NCBI GenBank assembly: GCA_028683785.1
Contig: JAQUHC010000003.1
Coordinates: 1-42,832, forward strand
Direction: 5' to 3'
Origin: Oscillospiraceae bacterium
Lineage (GTDB): Bacteria; Bacillota; Clostridia; Oscillospirales; Acutalibacteraceae
Length of the DNA stretch: 42,832 nucleotides
Below the pieces are notes generated by a model. It saw nothing but the letters and a program-made list of their open reading frames with translations, was not told where the DNA came from and searched no databases. How positions within the stretch are numbered: position 1 is the first letter of the stretch; each line of letters opens with the position of its first letter. The position numbers and the translations under genes are program-made. Below are positions 17,966-27,201 of the stretch, one piece after another.

Positions 17966-18095
17966 ATACTAATCTCAATCATGAAAGCCGATAAAATAGA
18001 GCGATGCGTTTCTAATACTAATTTAAATTAAATTAGTATTAGAAGAATGCGTTATGAGTGATAATTTTATCGTTGTTTTTATTTGAGATTAGTAT
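17966..18095. mobile_element. 130-bp MITE-like palindromic element (best full-length copy)
   Basis: Ends ATACTAATCTCAAT / ATTTGAGATTAGTAT with central palindrome atactaatttaaattaaattagtat. Confidence 0.8.
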
Positions 18096-18097
18096 CG

Positions 18098-18286
18098 CTA
18101 TTCCACTTCAATAACCGAAACCGGACAACTATCTGCAGCTTCGATGGCTTGTTCCTCCACCTCTTGGGGCACATTATCAACCCATACTTCTGCCAAGTCG
18201 TCATCCGCCATCCTGAATACATCCGGACAAATTGTGGCACAAAGTCCGCATCCGATACAGCCGTCTCTATCAATTTTTGCTTTCAT
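18098..18286 (-). CDS. 4Fe-4S ferredoxin
   Basis: 62 aa: DGCIGCGLCATICPDVF ... DSCPVSVIEVE. Confidence 0.95.
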   Translation of the reverse strand: MKAKIDRDGCIGCGLCATICPDVFRMADDDLAEVWVDNVPQEVEEQAIEAADSCPVSVIEVE

Positions 18287-18569
18287 ATTAAATCATTTCC
18301 TTCCTGTAATATCCAAAACGCTATCCAAAAATTATTATATCACTAAATTGCAAATTTTAAACTTATACTTTAAATTATACGAATTATTAATCGTGAAAAG
18401 TATTTCCGTCAGAAAGTTTTTTAATGGTTAAATACTGACTCAACACGGTGGAACATTAAAACAGACCTCAATTAGTTTGATGACGGTCAAAAACTACATC
18501 AAAGGGAGGTTTTTAATATATTAAAAATAAATATATTTAAAGGTGTTAAACCGGAAAGGCAGGGCTGTT

Positions 18570-19805
18570 ATGCGTAAAACAATCCGCCGCATGAGCGCTG
18601 CTTTGCTGACGGTTTGCAGCCTGCTTTTGTCGGTCATATTGATGCTGGGTAATACCATGCCGGAGCAATTCAGCGTTGTTTCCGGATATGATTTTAAGCT
18701 GAACGGAGCGGTTCGGGTAAGCACCGATAAGGCAGAAATGCAATCACCGAAACCGGTTGCAAAGCTATCTCCCGGAAGCAGTTACCCCGCATCTTTAAAT
18801 CTCTTCGGTGTGTTCCCGATTAAAGAGGTCACCGTCAAGGTTGTGGATACGACAATGGTGGTTCCTTGCGGCAACCCCTTTGGCATCAAGATGTTCACCG
18901 ACGGTGTATTGGTTGTCGGAATGTCCGATGTTGATACGGCAGACGGCCCTAAAAATCCCGCTAAATCGGCCGGTATGAAGGTCGGTGATGTACTGGTTAT
19001 GATTGACGGAAAATCGGTAAATACAACAGATCAGGTGGCAAATATAATTGAAAAAGCCGGCAGTAAAACCATGAGCTTTCGTATCAGACGAGATAATATT
19101 ATCTTTGAGATGCGTTTTCGTTGTGTAAAGTCGGTAAACGAAAACTGTTGGAAAGCAGGTCTTTGGGTAAGAGACAGCTCGGCAGGAATAGGAACATTAA
19201 CATTCTATGTCCCGGGAAGCAATGTATTCGCAGGTTTGGGACACGCAATCTGTGATGTTGATACAGGCGAAATACTCCCCTTGGCGACCGGCGAGGTGGT
19301 TCCCGCTCGGATTTATAGTGTAGTAAAAGGCTTGAGCGGCGAGCCCGGTGAGCTCAGAGGTGGATTCGAAGGCGGAACCTTGGGTAAATTAACAATAAAC
19401 AGCGAAACCGGTATATACGGCACCTTAAAACGGACACCGATATCGGGTGAACCCGTACCGGTTGCCATGAAGCAGCAGGTAAAAACAGGGGCGGCAAAAA
19501 TCATGGCAACAATAAACGGCGTAACTCCTCAGCTATATGATATACGCATAGACCAGGTTCGATATAATGATTCATCCCCAACAAGAAATATGGTAATTAT
19601 AATAACGGACGAACTGCTTCTCGATAAAACCGGAGGTATTATTCAAGGAATGAGCGGCTCACCGATTATACAGGACGGCAGGCTGGTCGGCGCGGTTACC
19701 CATGTCTTTGTAAACGATCCGACAAGAGGATTTGCAATATTCGCTGAAAACATGCTTAAAACAGCCAATACGGTTCAGTTACAGCAGAAATCTCCGGCAG
19801 CATAG
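18570..19805 (+). CDS. spoIVB: SpoIVB peptidase (stage IV sporulation protein B)
   Basis: N-terminal TM, PDZ (KVGDVLVMIDGKSV), SA-type catalytic region GHAICDVDTG ... IIQGMSGSPIIQDGRLVGAVTHVFVNDPTRGFAIFAENML. Lies directly upstream of spo0A. Confidence 0.95.
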   Translation: MRKTIRRMSAALLTVCSLLLSVILMLGNTMPEQFSVVSGYDFKLNGAVRVSTDKAEMQSPKPVAKLSPGSSYPASLNLFGVFPIKEVTVKVVDTTMVVPCGNPFGIKMFTDGVLVVGMSDVDTADGPKNPAKSAGMKVGDVLVMIDGKSVNTTDQVANIIEKAGSKTMSFRIRRDNIIFEMRFRCVKSVNENCWKAGLWVRDSSAGIGTLTFYVPGSNVFAGLGHAICDVDTGEILPLATGEVVPARIYSVVKGLSGEPGELRGGFEGGTLGKLTINSETGIYGTLKRTPISGEPVPVAMKQQVKTGAAKIMATINGVTPQLYDIRIDQVRYNDSSPTRNMVIIITDELLLDKTGGIIQGMSGSPIIQDGRLVGAVTHVFVNDPTRGFAIFAENMLKTANTVQLQQKSPAA

Positions 19806-19941
19806 GTTTTTATTGCCTTTCCGGAATAAAATCCCCAAATTTAAAAATAATTTATTCCAGAGTCTTGCATTGTATTCCATTATATGGTATAGTGTCGTTG
19901 TGCTGATTTAAAGCACAGAAATATATGAGTTTGGGGGCAAA

Positions 19942-20724
19942 ATGATGGAAAAGGCAGTTAAGGTATTATTGGCAGATGACAGTGAGCATTTCGGAAAGCC
20001 GTGTGCAGCGGTTATGCGGGCGCATTCATTGGATGTTCAGGCGGTGTCCAAGGATGGGCGGCAGGTTCTCTCTCTTATTGAACAAACGCGTCCGGATGTG
20101 GTTATAATGGATTTCTTCCTGCCACATCTGGACGCGATAGGGGTCCTACGCGGTATGCAAAGATTAAATCTTGCAAAGCGGCCCCAAATGATGGTAATGT
20201 CAAGTTATGACAACCCAAATCTCGAGCGTGAGGCTCTGCTTGCGGGGGCTGATTATTATCTCTTAAAACCCTTTGATGCAGATGAAATGTCCGAACGCAT
20301 TTTATCCTTTAACGGCAGAAACAAGATCGATGCATTTCAGAGAAATCCCTCTCATAGCGCGCAAACAGCGGGGAGCCTTGAAATGAGGGTTACTGAAATT
20401 ATACACCAGATTGGTGTTCCGGCACATATCAAAGGCTATCAGTATCTGCGGGATGCAATTATAATGTCAATCAATGACGATGATATTATTAACGCGGTGA
20501 CAAAAAGACTTTACCCCGCCGTGGCAAAAAAACACTCCACAACCTCATCAAGGGTTGAACGCGCCATCCGTCACGCAATTGAGGTTGCATGGGATAGAGG
20601 CGATGTGGATGTGCTGAATTCCTATTTTGGATATACGATACATAACGGACGCGGCAAGCCCACAAACAGCGAATTTATCGCCATGATATCGGACAGGTTC
20701 CGGCTTCAACTGAAAATATCGTAA
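19942..20724 (+). CDS. spo0A: Sporulation transcription factor Spo0A
   Basis: Receiver domain (LLADDSEHF..., VVIMDFFLPHLDAIGVL) and Spo0A C-terminal domain (HQIGVPAHIKGYQYLRDAI... TTSSRVERAIRHAIEVAWDRG). Confidence 0.97.
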   Translation: MMEKAVKVLLADDSEHFGKPCAAVMRAHSLDVQAVSKDGRQVLSLIEQTRPDVVIMDFFLPHLDAIGVLRGMQRLNLAKRPQMMVMSSYDNPNLEREALLAGADYYLLKPFDADEMSERILSFNGRNKIDAFQRNPSHSAQTAGSLEMRVTEIIHQIGVPAHIKGYQYLRDAIIMSINDDDIINAVTKRLYPAVAKKHSTTSSRVERAIRHAIEVAWDRGDVDVLNSYFGYTIHNGRGKPTNSEFIAMISDRFRLQLKIS

Positions 20725-20747
20725 TACACATTATTACATTTTACTTA

Positions 20748-20800
20748 TCAACTTCTTTACTTTATCAACTTTAATTTTCCGATAAAGTAAAGAAGTTTTT
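20748..20800 (+). terminator. spo0A terminator
   Basis: aacttctttactttatc ... gataaagtaaagaagtt followed by ttttatt. Confidence 0.85.
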
Positions 20801-20926
20801 TATTGTAATGTTGTGATACCAAATCCTAAAGAAATTGACAGATGCAAATAATCGGGTATTATATATTTATATTAGAGCAATACGAACGGCAAACCATATA
20901 AAATGAGCCAAAGGATGATTATAAAC

Positions 20927-21400
20927 ATGGAAATTGAGCGTAAATTTTTGATAAACAGTTTTCCGGACGACCTGCCTCTCATTGAAGAAGCTGTGGTTTA
21001 TCAGGGATATATTTCGGTCAACCCGATTGTCAGAATACGTAGCAAAACATCCTCAAAAGGCACTGATTATATACTTTGCTTCAAGGGTAAGGGTACTCTT
21101 GTCCGTCAGGAAACAGAAATTGAGATAGACGAGCATACATTTAAAGAGCTAAAAAAGCTTCTCAATGCCCCCATGATACGCAAGGATTACCGTGTTTTCC
21201 GACTGCCGGACGGTTATAATCTGGAATGCAGTCTGGTGGATAAAGGTGAACCCACCGAGTTTATGTTTGCCGAAATTGAATTTGAAACTCTTGAGCAGGC
21301 CGAGGCATATAATCCGCCTGAATTATTAAACAGAGAGGTTACCCGGGATGGCTCATACGGTATGGCGACTTATTGGGTTCGAAAAATGCAACAATTATGA
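20927..21400 (+). CDS. CYTH domain protein
   Basis: MEIERKFLIN (ExExK motif), VRIRSKTSSKGTDYILCFKGKG, EIEIDEHTFKEL, EIEFETLEQAEAY. Confidence 0.9.
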   Translation: MEIERKFLINSFPDDLPLIEEAVVYQGYISVNPIVRIRSKTSSKGTDYILCFKGKGTLVRQETEIEIDEHTFKELKKLLNAPMIRKDYRVFRLPDGYNLECSLVDKGEPTEFMFAEIEFETLEQAEAYNPPELLNREVTRDGSYGMATYWVRKMQQL

Positions 21401-21490
21401 TTATTTGGCATTCGGTTGGTATAAATCGCGTGAAATTGCAGAAAATATTGCTGGTTTCTCAAGCTTTAACTTAAAAGAAAGGTGAGCTGT

Positions 21491-21640
21491 ATGGCAAAGA
21501 ACAATAACTCAAAGAAACTTAAACAGAACCGGCAAAACCAAAATCAACAAAACGCGCAAAACTGTGCGCAAAACCAGTGCGAAGACAATTGTCAGGACAA
21601 TCGTAATCAAAACATGAAAAAACAGGATCAACAGTTCTAA
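21491..21640 (+). CDS. 49-aa Asn/Gln-rich, Cys-containing small protein
   Basis: Manual translation MAKNNNSKKLKQNRQNQNQQNAQNCAQNQCEDNCQDNRNQNMKKQDQQF*, preceded by aaaggtgag Shine-Dalgarno-like sequence. Below the ORF track length cutoff. Confidence 0.65.
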   Translation: MAKNNNSKKLKQNRQNQNQQNAQNCAQNQCEDNCQDNRNQNMKKQDQQF

Positions 21641-21680
21641 TGCTAATGTGAGATTAGTATAACAAGCAATTCCTGTAAGC

Positions 21681-21720
21681 GGGGCTGACGCACAATAAAA
21701 ACCGTGTGTCAGCCCCTTTA
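21681..21720. terminator. Terminator hairpin
   Basis: ggggctgacgcac ... gtgtgtcagcccc followed by ttt. Confidence 0.75.
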
Positions 21721-21733
21721 TAATATTACCCTA

Positions 21734-22873
21734 TCAATATCTCGAAACAGCCAGTAAATCCTTGGTATATAGTATATCAAATTGAGTAAATCCCAACCTT
21801 ATGACATCCGCCTTTTTTATTCCGAAAACAATATCCTTTGCCTCAGCAAGGGTTGATTTCTCGGCCGCCGGCCAATAATTTTCGGGATAATCAGCCGCCT
21901 TCCATTCCTTATATAACTTCCGGAACACCGATGGCGTGTAGGCGTATGCATCCTCCCAATCAGCATTGTCAATAACAACATAACCACCGAAATCGATTGA
22001 ATAAAAGCCCATTTTAAGAGGTTTAATATTCCTGATCCGCAATGCAATCGTATTGAACACATCTTTTTTTGAGGCATTTTTATCGCCGTATTGGTCCAAC
22101 ATAGACTGAAGGCTTTGCTTACAAATGCGTTTTAGCATATTGGGCGAAAGTCCGATGGATTCATCCACACTTTCCTCCGACAACCGATTGGATATCGCAT
22201 CCTTTATCTGCTGCGGCATTACTTCAAAATCAAAATGAGCCGTATAATTTTTCAATGCCGGGCGGAGATACTCCAGCTCCGACTTCTCGATTAAACCTGC
22301 CAACATCTCTTCGTTTTCCAAAAGCTCATCTTTGTCGCAGCGTGACAGATTAATCAGATTTAATTGCTCATAAAACTGTGTATTGGGAATAATATCAAAT
22401 TTTTCGCAAAACCGTTCTACACTGATTCTTTTTATCCTTAAAATTTCAACAGCGCGGACATATATTTCCCTCCACGGGAGATCGGTTCGCCCGATTAAAG
22501 TATTATTGAACCCGCTCCGCCTGTTTTTCTTCATCCATTTGCACACAATCGTAAAAAGCTCGATAGCCCGATTATTATTCGGGTTATACTGACAATAAAC
22601 CCAACCGATTTCAAACAGCTTTGAAGTGACTCGGTGAGGAAATATGTTTAGCAGTCGTTCATATTCCTCCTGCGTGCACAGATTTGCCAGCTGATAAACA
22701 TAATCCATCTCGGCAGCGGTAAGCTCGACAAAAGACAGGCGTCCGCTTCTTATATCTTCAATTATTCTGTTTGCCTCGCCGTCTTCGTCAGCTGCAAAAA
22801 CATTAGGCGAAGGTATATCCTCGAATATTTGTTCCTTTATTTCATTCAGTGATTTCGGTTCAAAATTAAGCAA
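21734..22873 (-). CDS. Hypothetical mostly helical protein
   Basis: 379-aa ORF, TTG start (22871-22873) with AGGGGGGG upstream on the coding strand; no recognised domain. Confidence 0.75.
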   Translation of the reverse strand: MLNFEPKSLNEIKEQIFEDIPSPNVFAADEDGEANRIIEDIRSGRLSFVELTAAEMDYVYQLANLCTQEEYERLLNIFPHRVTSKLFEIGWVYCQYNPNNNRAIELFTIVCKWMKKNRRSGFNNTLIGRTDLPWREIYVRAVEILRIKRISVERFCEKFDIIPNTQFYEQLNLINLSRCDKDELLENEEMLAGLIEKSELEYLRPALKNYTAHFDFEVMPQQIKDAISNRLSEESVDESIGLSPNMLKRICKQSLQSMLDQYGDKNASKKDVFNTIALRIRNIKPLKMGFYSIDFGGYVVIDNADWEDAYAYTPSVFRKLYKEWKAADYPENYWPAAEKSTLAEAKDIVFGIKKADVIRLGFTQFDILYTKDLLAVSRY

Positions 22874-22919
22874 ACCCCTCGGCCCCCCCTAAACGCCATA
22901 TAAATTGTTATACCGTAAA

Positions 22920-24278
22920 TCAAATATTATCTTTTATTGATTTTACCGCCTTAGGCAACGCATCGGCCGCCTCCTGTATATTGCTTGTAACCTTAACAAG
23001 CCGTTTTACGATTTCCGCCAGTGAGCTATCCATCTGACCGAGAGCTGCCGAAACAGAGCTGTCCATGCCGCTCTCGAACCTGCTTGCATACTTATCGACA
23101 CCCTCCCCTAATGTGCTTATATTGTCGTTTAGCTGCTGGGTAATAATCTGTAGGTTCGAAATATGCCCCTTAAGCACATCGTTAAGCTGAAGCAAATTCT
23201 GAGAAATATTGTTTGAACAGGCTTCTGTGCTGCTGGACATCTTCAGGCACTGATCGGTAATCGACTGTGAAAAAGTGTCTGAAACCTCCGCAAGCCTTTG
23301 GTTAATGTTATCTCCGAAATCAGTGTAACTGCTTGATAACCCTTCTGAAAACCGGTTTGCGACAGAGTTAATTTGTTCAACGATATCTTTGAGGGTTGTA
23401 ACCGTGCCGGACATCAAATCGGTGGTGGCGGTAAGATGCACGCCAAGCTCTGATACAACCGATTGAGCAGAAGTCTGGGCGCTCTGCTGCATGGTGTTTA
23501 TCGCATCGGTAAGCAAATTGGCGGTTCTTTCATTCTGGTCGGAGAGAAGGCCGGCGGCCTCATTGGATAACTGCTGAATATGCGCGGTTGTCTGGGACAT
23601 GGCATTTACTATTTCCTTGCTTTCAAGAACGCTGGACTGCATAATCTCGATTGATTGCGCCGTGCCGTCAAACATATCTCCCAGCTTGTCAACCTTTGTG
23701 CTGAGCAACTCGGATGACGCAGATACCGTGGTGGCAATCTCGTTTGCCTGTTCATATACATTACTGTAACGCAGCGAAAGCTCCTGCACGGTTTCTGTAA
23801 TACCCAAAAGCTCCTTTGAAAACTGGGTTGTCGTTTCTTGAAGTGAGGAAATCACCACCACCTCCTGCTCGATGTATTCGCGAACTTTGGCAGCAAACAA
23901 CTCTGCAAGAACATCGGCAATCTGAACCAAGCCCTCTTCCTGACGCCTCACAACCGACTCGTTTAGCTCGGTTATTTTCTTTGACGCATCGTCGACCGAG
24001 GGAAACAAATTTTCCTTTAACAGCTTTGTATATATGTTGTTTACTTTTGCGAGAAGAACGGTGTCTGTATATTCCGAAAGCTTATCAGAAAGAAGAGCGG
24101 CGGCATTTTTGAAAATGATCTCCTGGGTTTCCACCAGGTCTTTCATCAAGTTTGCGCGCGCTTTTCGATTTATTCTCTCCTGAATCAGCAAAAAGATAAA
24201 CAATATCAATATAACGCCTATTATGATTGCAACCGTTAAAAACGCATCACTTAAAAAAAACGATTTAACAGCATCCAA
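22920..24278 (-). CDS. Membrane-anchored coiled-coil protein
   Basis: Single N-terminal TM (FLTVAIIIGVILILFIFLLI), then about 400 aa of heptad-rich Ser/Gln/Leu sequence. TTG start with aagggggag upstream. Confidence 0.75.
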   Translation of the reverse strand: MDAVKSFFLSDAFLTVAIIIGVILILFIFLLIQERINRKARANLMKDLVETQEIIFKNAAALLSDKLSEYTDTVLLAKVNNIYTKLLKENLFPSVDDASKKITELNESVVRRQEEGLVQIADVLAELFAAKVREYIEQEVVVISSLQETTTQFSKELLGITETVQELSLRYSNVYEQANEIATTVSASSELLSTKVDKLGDMFDGTAQSIEIMQSSVLESKEIVNAMSQTTAHIQQLSNEAAGLLSDQNERTANLLTDAINTMQQSAQTSAQSVVSELGVHLTATTDLMSGTVTTLKDIVEQINSVANRFSEGLSSSYTDFGDNINQRLAEVSDTFSQSITDQCLKMSSSTEACSNNISQNLLQLNDVLKGHISNLQIITQQLNDNISTLGEGVDKYASRFESGMDSSVSAALGQMDSSLAEIVKRLVKVTSNIQEAADALPKAVKSIKDNI

Positions 24279-24602
24279 TGATACTCCCCCTTATTTTGTG
24301 AGTGAACAGGAAGATATTTTGACAATACTCCTATTCTAAAGCCATTATACAACATGTGTCAAAATATTTCAATTAAAATAAAAGATATGATAGGATATTC
24401 ATATATCAATAAATTATGAGTTTATTATACCTGATAATTATAAGCATATTATATTTGTCATCATTTAACTCCTACAGGATGTTTACCCCCCTGCCGGATA
24501 TTTTGTCCATAAAATGTTAAAAACAAGTAAATTTCTAATATTTTGGTTACCTTAGTCTGTTTTTGTATACAAATCTTGTCAAAAGTCCACAATATACTCT
24601 TA

Positions 24603-24631
24603 TTGACAAGGAATTTCGTAAATGTTATAAT
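24603..24631 (+). promoter_or_regulatory. Sigma-A promoter
   Basis: TTGACA (24603-24608), 17-bp spacer, TATAAT (24626-24631). Confidence 0.85.
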
Positions 24632-24644
24632 TAATTCGAATCTT

Positions 24645-24769
24645 ATAGCAAGCCTGCCGAAAGGTAGAGTCGCGAGGCTACATGGCCTAAAAATATTAAT
24701 TGTCAAAGTTTTTTTATTCTGCTATTGTTTTGATAGTCAAAATTTATGTCATCCGGTTGCCGTTCCCTG
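24645..24769 (+). promoter_or_regulatory. c-di-GMP-I (GEMM)-like riboswitch
   Basis: atagcaagcctgccgaaaggtagagtcgcgaggctacatggcctaa ... gtcatccggttgccgttccctg follows the GEMM-I core, with a long variable arm. About 5 nt after the predicted start site. Confidence 0.75.
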
Positions 24770-24905
24770 AATGTGGTCGCAGTGAAGCAGTGAAGTATAG
24801 TATTATATTTCGCATGTATTTGTATCTGGTTTAAGGTGTCTGTTTTGTTTTTTTAAAATCTTTGAGGCTTTAGGTCTCTGGATCAATAAAAAGGAGGAAG
24901 TATAG

Positions 24906-25316
24906 ATGTTGAAACTTATTAAAAGGTTAAAAAGCAAGAAAAGCGGTTTTACTCTGATCGAGCTTATCGTTGTTATCGCGATTCTCGGTATTCTCGCCGC
25001 AGTCCTGGTTCCGTCAATTCTCGGGTATGTTGACGAAGCTAATGAAAAAACCGCAAAGGCTAACGCACATTCGTTTTTCCAAACCGCACAATTGGCTTAT
25101 GTAGAGGTGGTTCAAGAGAAAGATGCATCTACATTGGTAACTTCAGGTTTAGTAGATCAAGCCAGTGATAATGATGTTGTTGAGAAGATCGTAACCCTTG
25201 TACCTGCGAGTGCTGTATTCAAGGTCGAAATCGGAGCTTCCGGGATAACAAAAATTGAGTATGACGGTTACGAATATGATGGTGCCAATTATACAGCGGC
25301 TACTACTGCCGCCTAA
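24906..25316 (+). CDS. Type IV pilin-like protein
   Basis: Prepilin signal KKSGFTLIELIVVIAILGILAAVLVPSILGYVDEANEK; AAGGAGGAAG ribosome-binding site. Confidence 0.92.
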   Translation: MLKLIKRLKSKKSGFTLIELIVVIAILGILAAVLVPSILGYVDEANEKTAKANAHSFFQTAQLAYVEVVQEKDASTLVTSGLVDQASDNDVVEKIVTLVPASAVFKVEIGASGITKIEYDGYEYDGANYTAATTAA

Positions 25317-25346
25317 GCATCAACCAAAACATAATTTCCTATAAAA

Positions 25347-25386
25347 TCGGCAGACACGCATTTTATTGCGCGTCTGCCTTTTTTAT
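25347..25386 (+). terminator. Pilin gene terminator
   Basis: ggcagacacgc ... gcgcgtctgcc followed by tttttt. Confidence 0.85.
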
Positions 25387-25421
25387 ATATGCGAAACCAT
25401 TTTCACGCAATCTTTATTGTT

Positions 25422-25452
25422 GAACGGGAGGATATGGAATCCTCCCCTACAG
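25422..25452. repeat. Single unit of the hairpin repeat family seen at 151-275
   Basis: gaacgggaggatatggaatcctcccctacag; same flanks and loop, different stem. Confidence 0.7.
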
Positions 25453-25766
25453 CCCGAAATATATAATATTATTCCATTATATTGCCGCATACTTTCCGCG
25501 GAGTTGGGAAAAACCTTGCGCATTGCGTTTCCGTGTTGTGCCCCCGCCCTACATTGCCAATATTTATATGTGTGTTTAATCCGTATTATTGAATACATGT
25601 CCGCATAGATATAATTGTATGTGTCGCTCCGAGATGGTTATGTTTTATTATAAAAACATTGTGGTAATTTTATCAAATTAATCATTATATGTTGACCTGT
25701 ACCGAAAAAAGCCGTAATATATTACTGATAGTATTATAATCCCCTAAATCTGTCGAGAGGTGCCGC

Positions 25767-27164
25767 ATGATGCGATATATAAAAACTATATTCACATTAT
25801 TTATCATATCATTTTTATTGACCTCCTGTCTGCCCCGCTCGTATTGGCTTTTATCAAATGATGAGCCGACAACCGCGGCCCAAGACACCACAACAGGCAG
25901 TGTGCCCTCATCATCCGAATCATCATCCGATATACCGGAAGAATCCCTCACCACAACCGAATTCGGCACGGATACCTCGGCGGGCTCATCAACCTCTCTT
26001 TCCCCCTCCTCCTCCACCACCACAAAAAAACCGACCACAAATCCCACCACAAAGAAGCCGACAACAACCACCGCCAAAAAGCCGGATACCGATAAAGAGT
26101 TCCTCGGCGTATGGGTTTCATATATCGAGCTTGCCGGGATGCTTAACGGCAAAACCGTTGCCCAGGCAAAAGCACAGATCGACCAAATAATGACCAACTC
26201 AAAAGCATACGGGCTGAATGCTGTTATATTCCATGTTCGCTCCCACAGCAATGCGTATTATAAATCAAAAATATTTAAAGCGGCAGCTGCTGCAAAACCG
26301 CTTATTGATGCAGGATTTGACCCACTCGAATATGCGGTGCAGGCGGCTCACAGCCGCGGGCTGGAGCTTCATGCTTGGATAAATCCGTATAGGATCGGCG
26401 GAAACTTAAGCTATGCAATCGGTAAAGATTATTTTAAATCCGGAAGCAACTATTATTACAACCCCTCCTCGTCAGCAGCGCAAAAGCTGATTATTGACGG
26501 GGTTGGGGAGATTGTCAACAACTATGATGTTGACGGGGTTCAGTTTGACGATTATTTTTATCCGAATGATCCTGCCGTCATCCCTAAAGACAAAGCGGCA
26601 GCATTCGAAAAAAACGCGTTTGATGAATACAAGTCAAAGGGCGGAAAATTAGGCATAGCCGACTGGAGACGGTTCCAGGTAAGCGTCCTTATATCGGCGG
26701 TATATTCAAAGGTACATACACGGGAAGATTGCGATTTCGGTATCAGTCCGGGGGGAATTCAAAGCAATAATTATAACAACTTATATGCCGATGTCGCTTT
26801 GTGGATGAGACAGGCAAAATATATAGACTATATATGCCCCCAAATCTATTACGGCTTTTTAAATAAATCAAGCGCTTTTGATAAAAATCTGGATGGTTGG
26901 ATTGCAATGCAGCGTAGTCCATCTGTAAAGCTGTATGTCGGTTTAGCCCTGTATAAAATCGGCATTGCAGACGATGAATGGGCTGGGGATGACGGCAGGA
27001 CCGAATGGGCAGACCATGATGATATAATTAAACGGCAACTGGTGTATACCCGCTCTAAATCGGAATGCGGCGGAGTAATGTTTTTCAGCTATTCATTTTT
27101 CAAGCCATCTTCGGGTAATGCGGTAGCAACCCGCGAAATCGAAAATCTTCTGGGAATTTTATAG
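25767..27164 (+). CDS. GHL10-like (PF02638) glycosidase-family lipoprotein
   Basis: Lipobox LLTSC, Ser/Thr/Pro-rich linker, then FLGVWVSYIELAGM ... GLELHAWINPYRIG ... DGVQFDDYFYP ... YIDYICPQIYYGF. Confidence 0.9.
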   Translation: MMRYIKTIFTLFIISFLLTSCLPRSYWLLSNDEPTTAAQDTTTGSVPSSSESSSDIPEESLTTTEFGTDTSAGSSTSLSPSSSTTTKKPTTNPTTKKPTTTTAKKPDTDKEFLGVWVSYIELAGMLNGKTVAQAKAQIDQIMTNSKAYGLNAVIFHVRSHSNAYYKSKIFKAAAAAKPLIDAGFDPLEYAVQAAHSRGLELHAWINPYRIGGNLSYAIGKDYFKSGSNYYYNPSSSAAQKLIIDGVGEIVNNYDVDGVQFDDYFYPNDPAVIPKDKAAAFEKNAFDEYKSKGGKLGIADWRRFQVSVLISAVYSKVHTREDCDFGISPGGIQSNNYNNLYADVALWMRQAKYIDYICPQIYYGFLNKSSAFDKNLDGWIAMQRSPSVKLYVGLALYKIGIADDEWAGDDGRTEWADHDDIIKRQLVYTRSKSECGGVMFFSYSFFKPSSGNAVATREIENLLGIL

Positions 27165-27201
27165 GGTACAAACAGGATGTTTACAGCGAAAGGATAATCC
27201 A

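Noticed and set aside
18601-20724. spoIVB-spo0A adjacency as a novel arrangement
   Set aside because: This gene order is standard in endospore-forming Firmicutes.
21734-24278. Zorya-type anti-phage system
   Set aside because: The coiled-coil protein has one TM rather than a MotA-like channel; no ZorB, helicase or nuclease gene is present. Kept only as an uncharacterised cassette.
25685-26251. 188-aa minus-strand ORF with Val/Gly/Glu-rich runs
   Set aside because: Antisense of the Ser/Thr/Pro-rich linker of the GHL10 lipoprotein.
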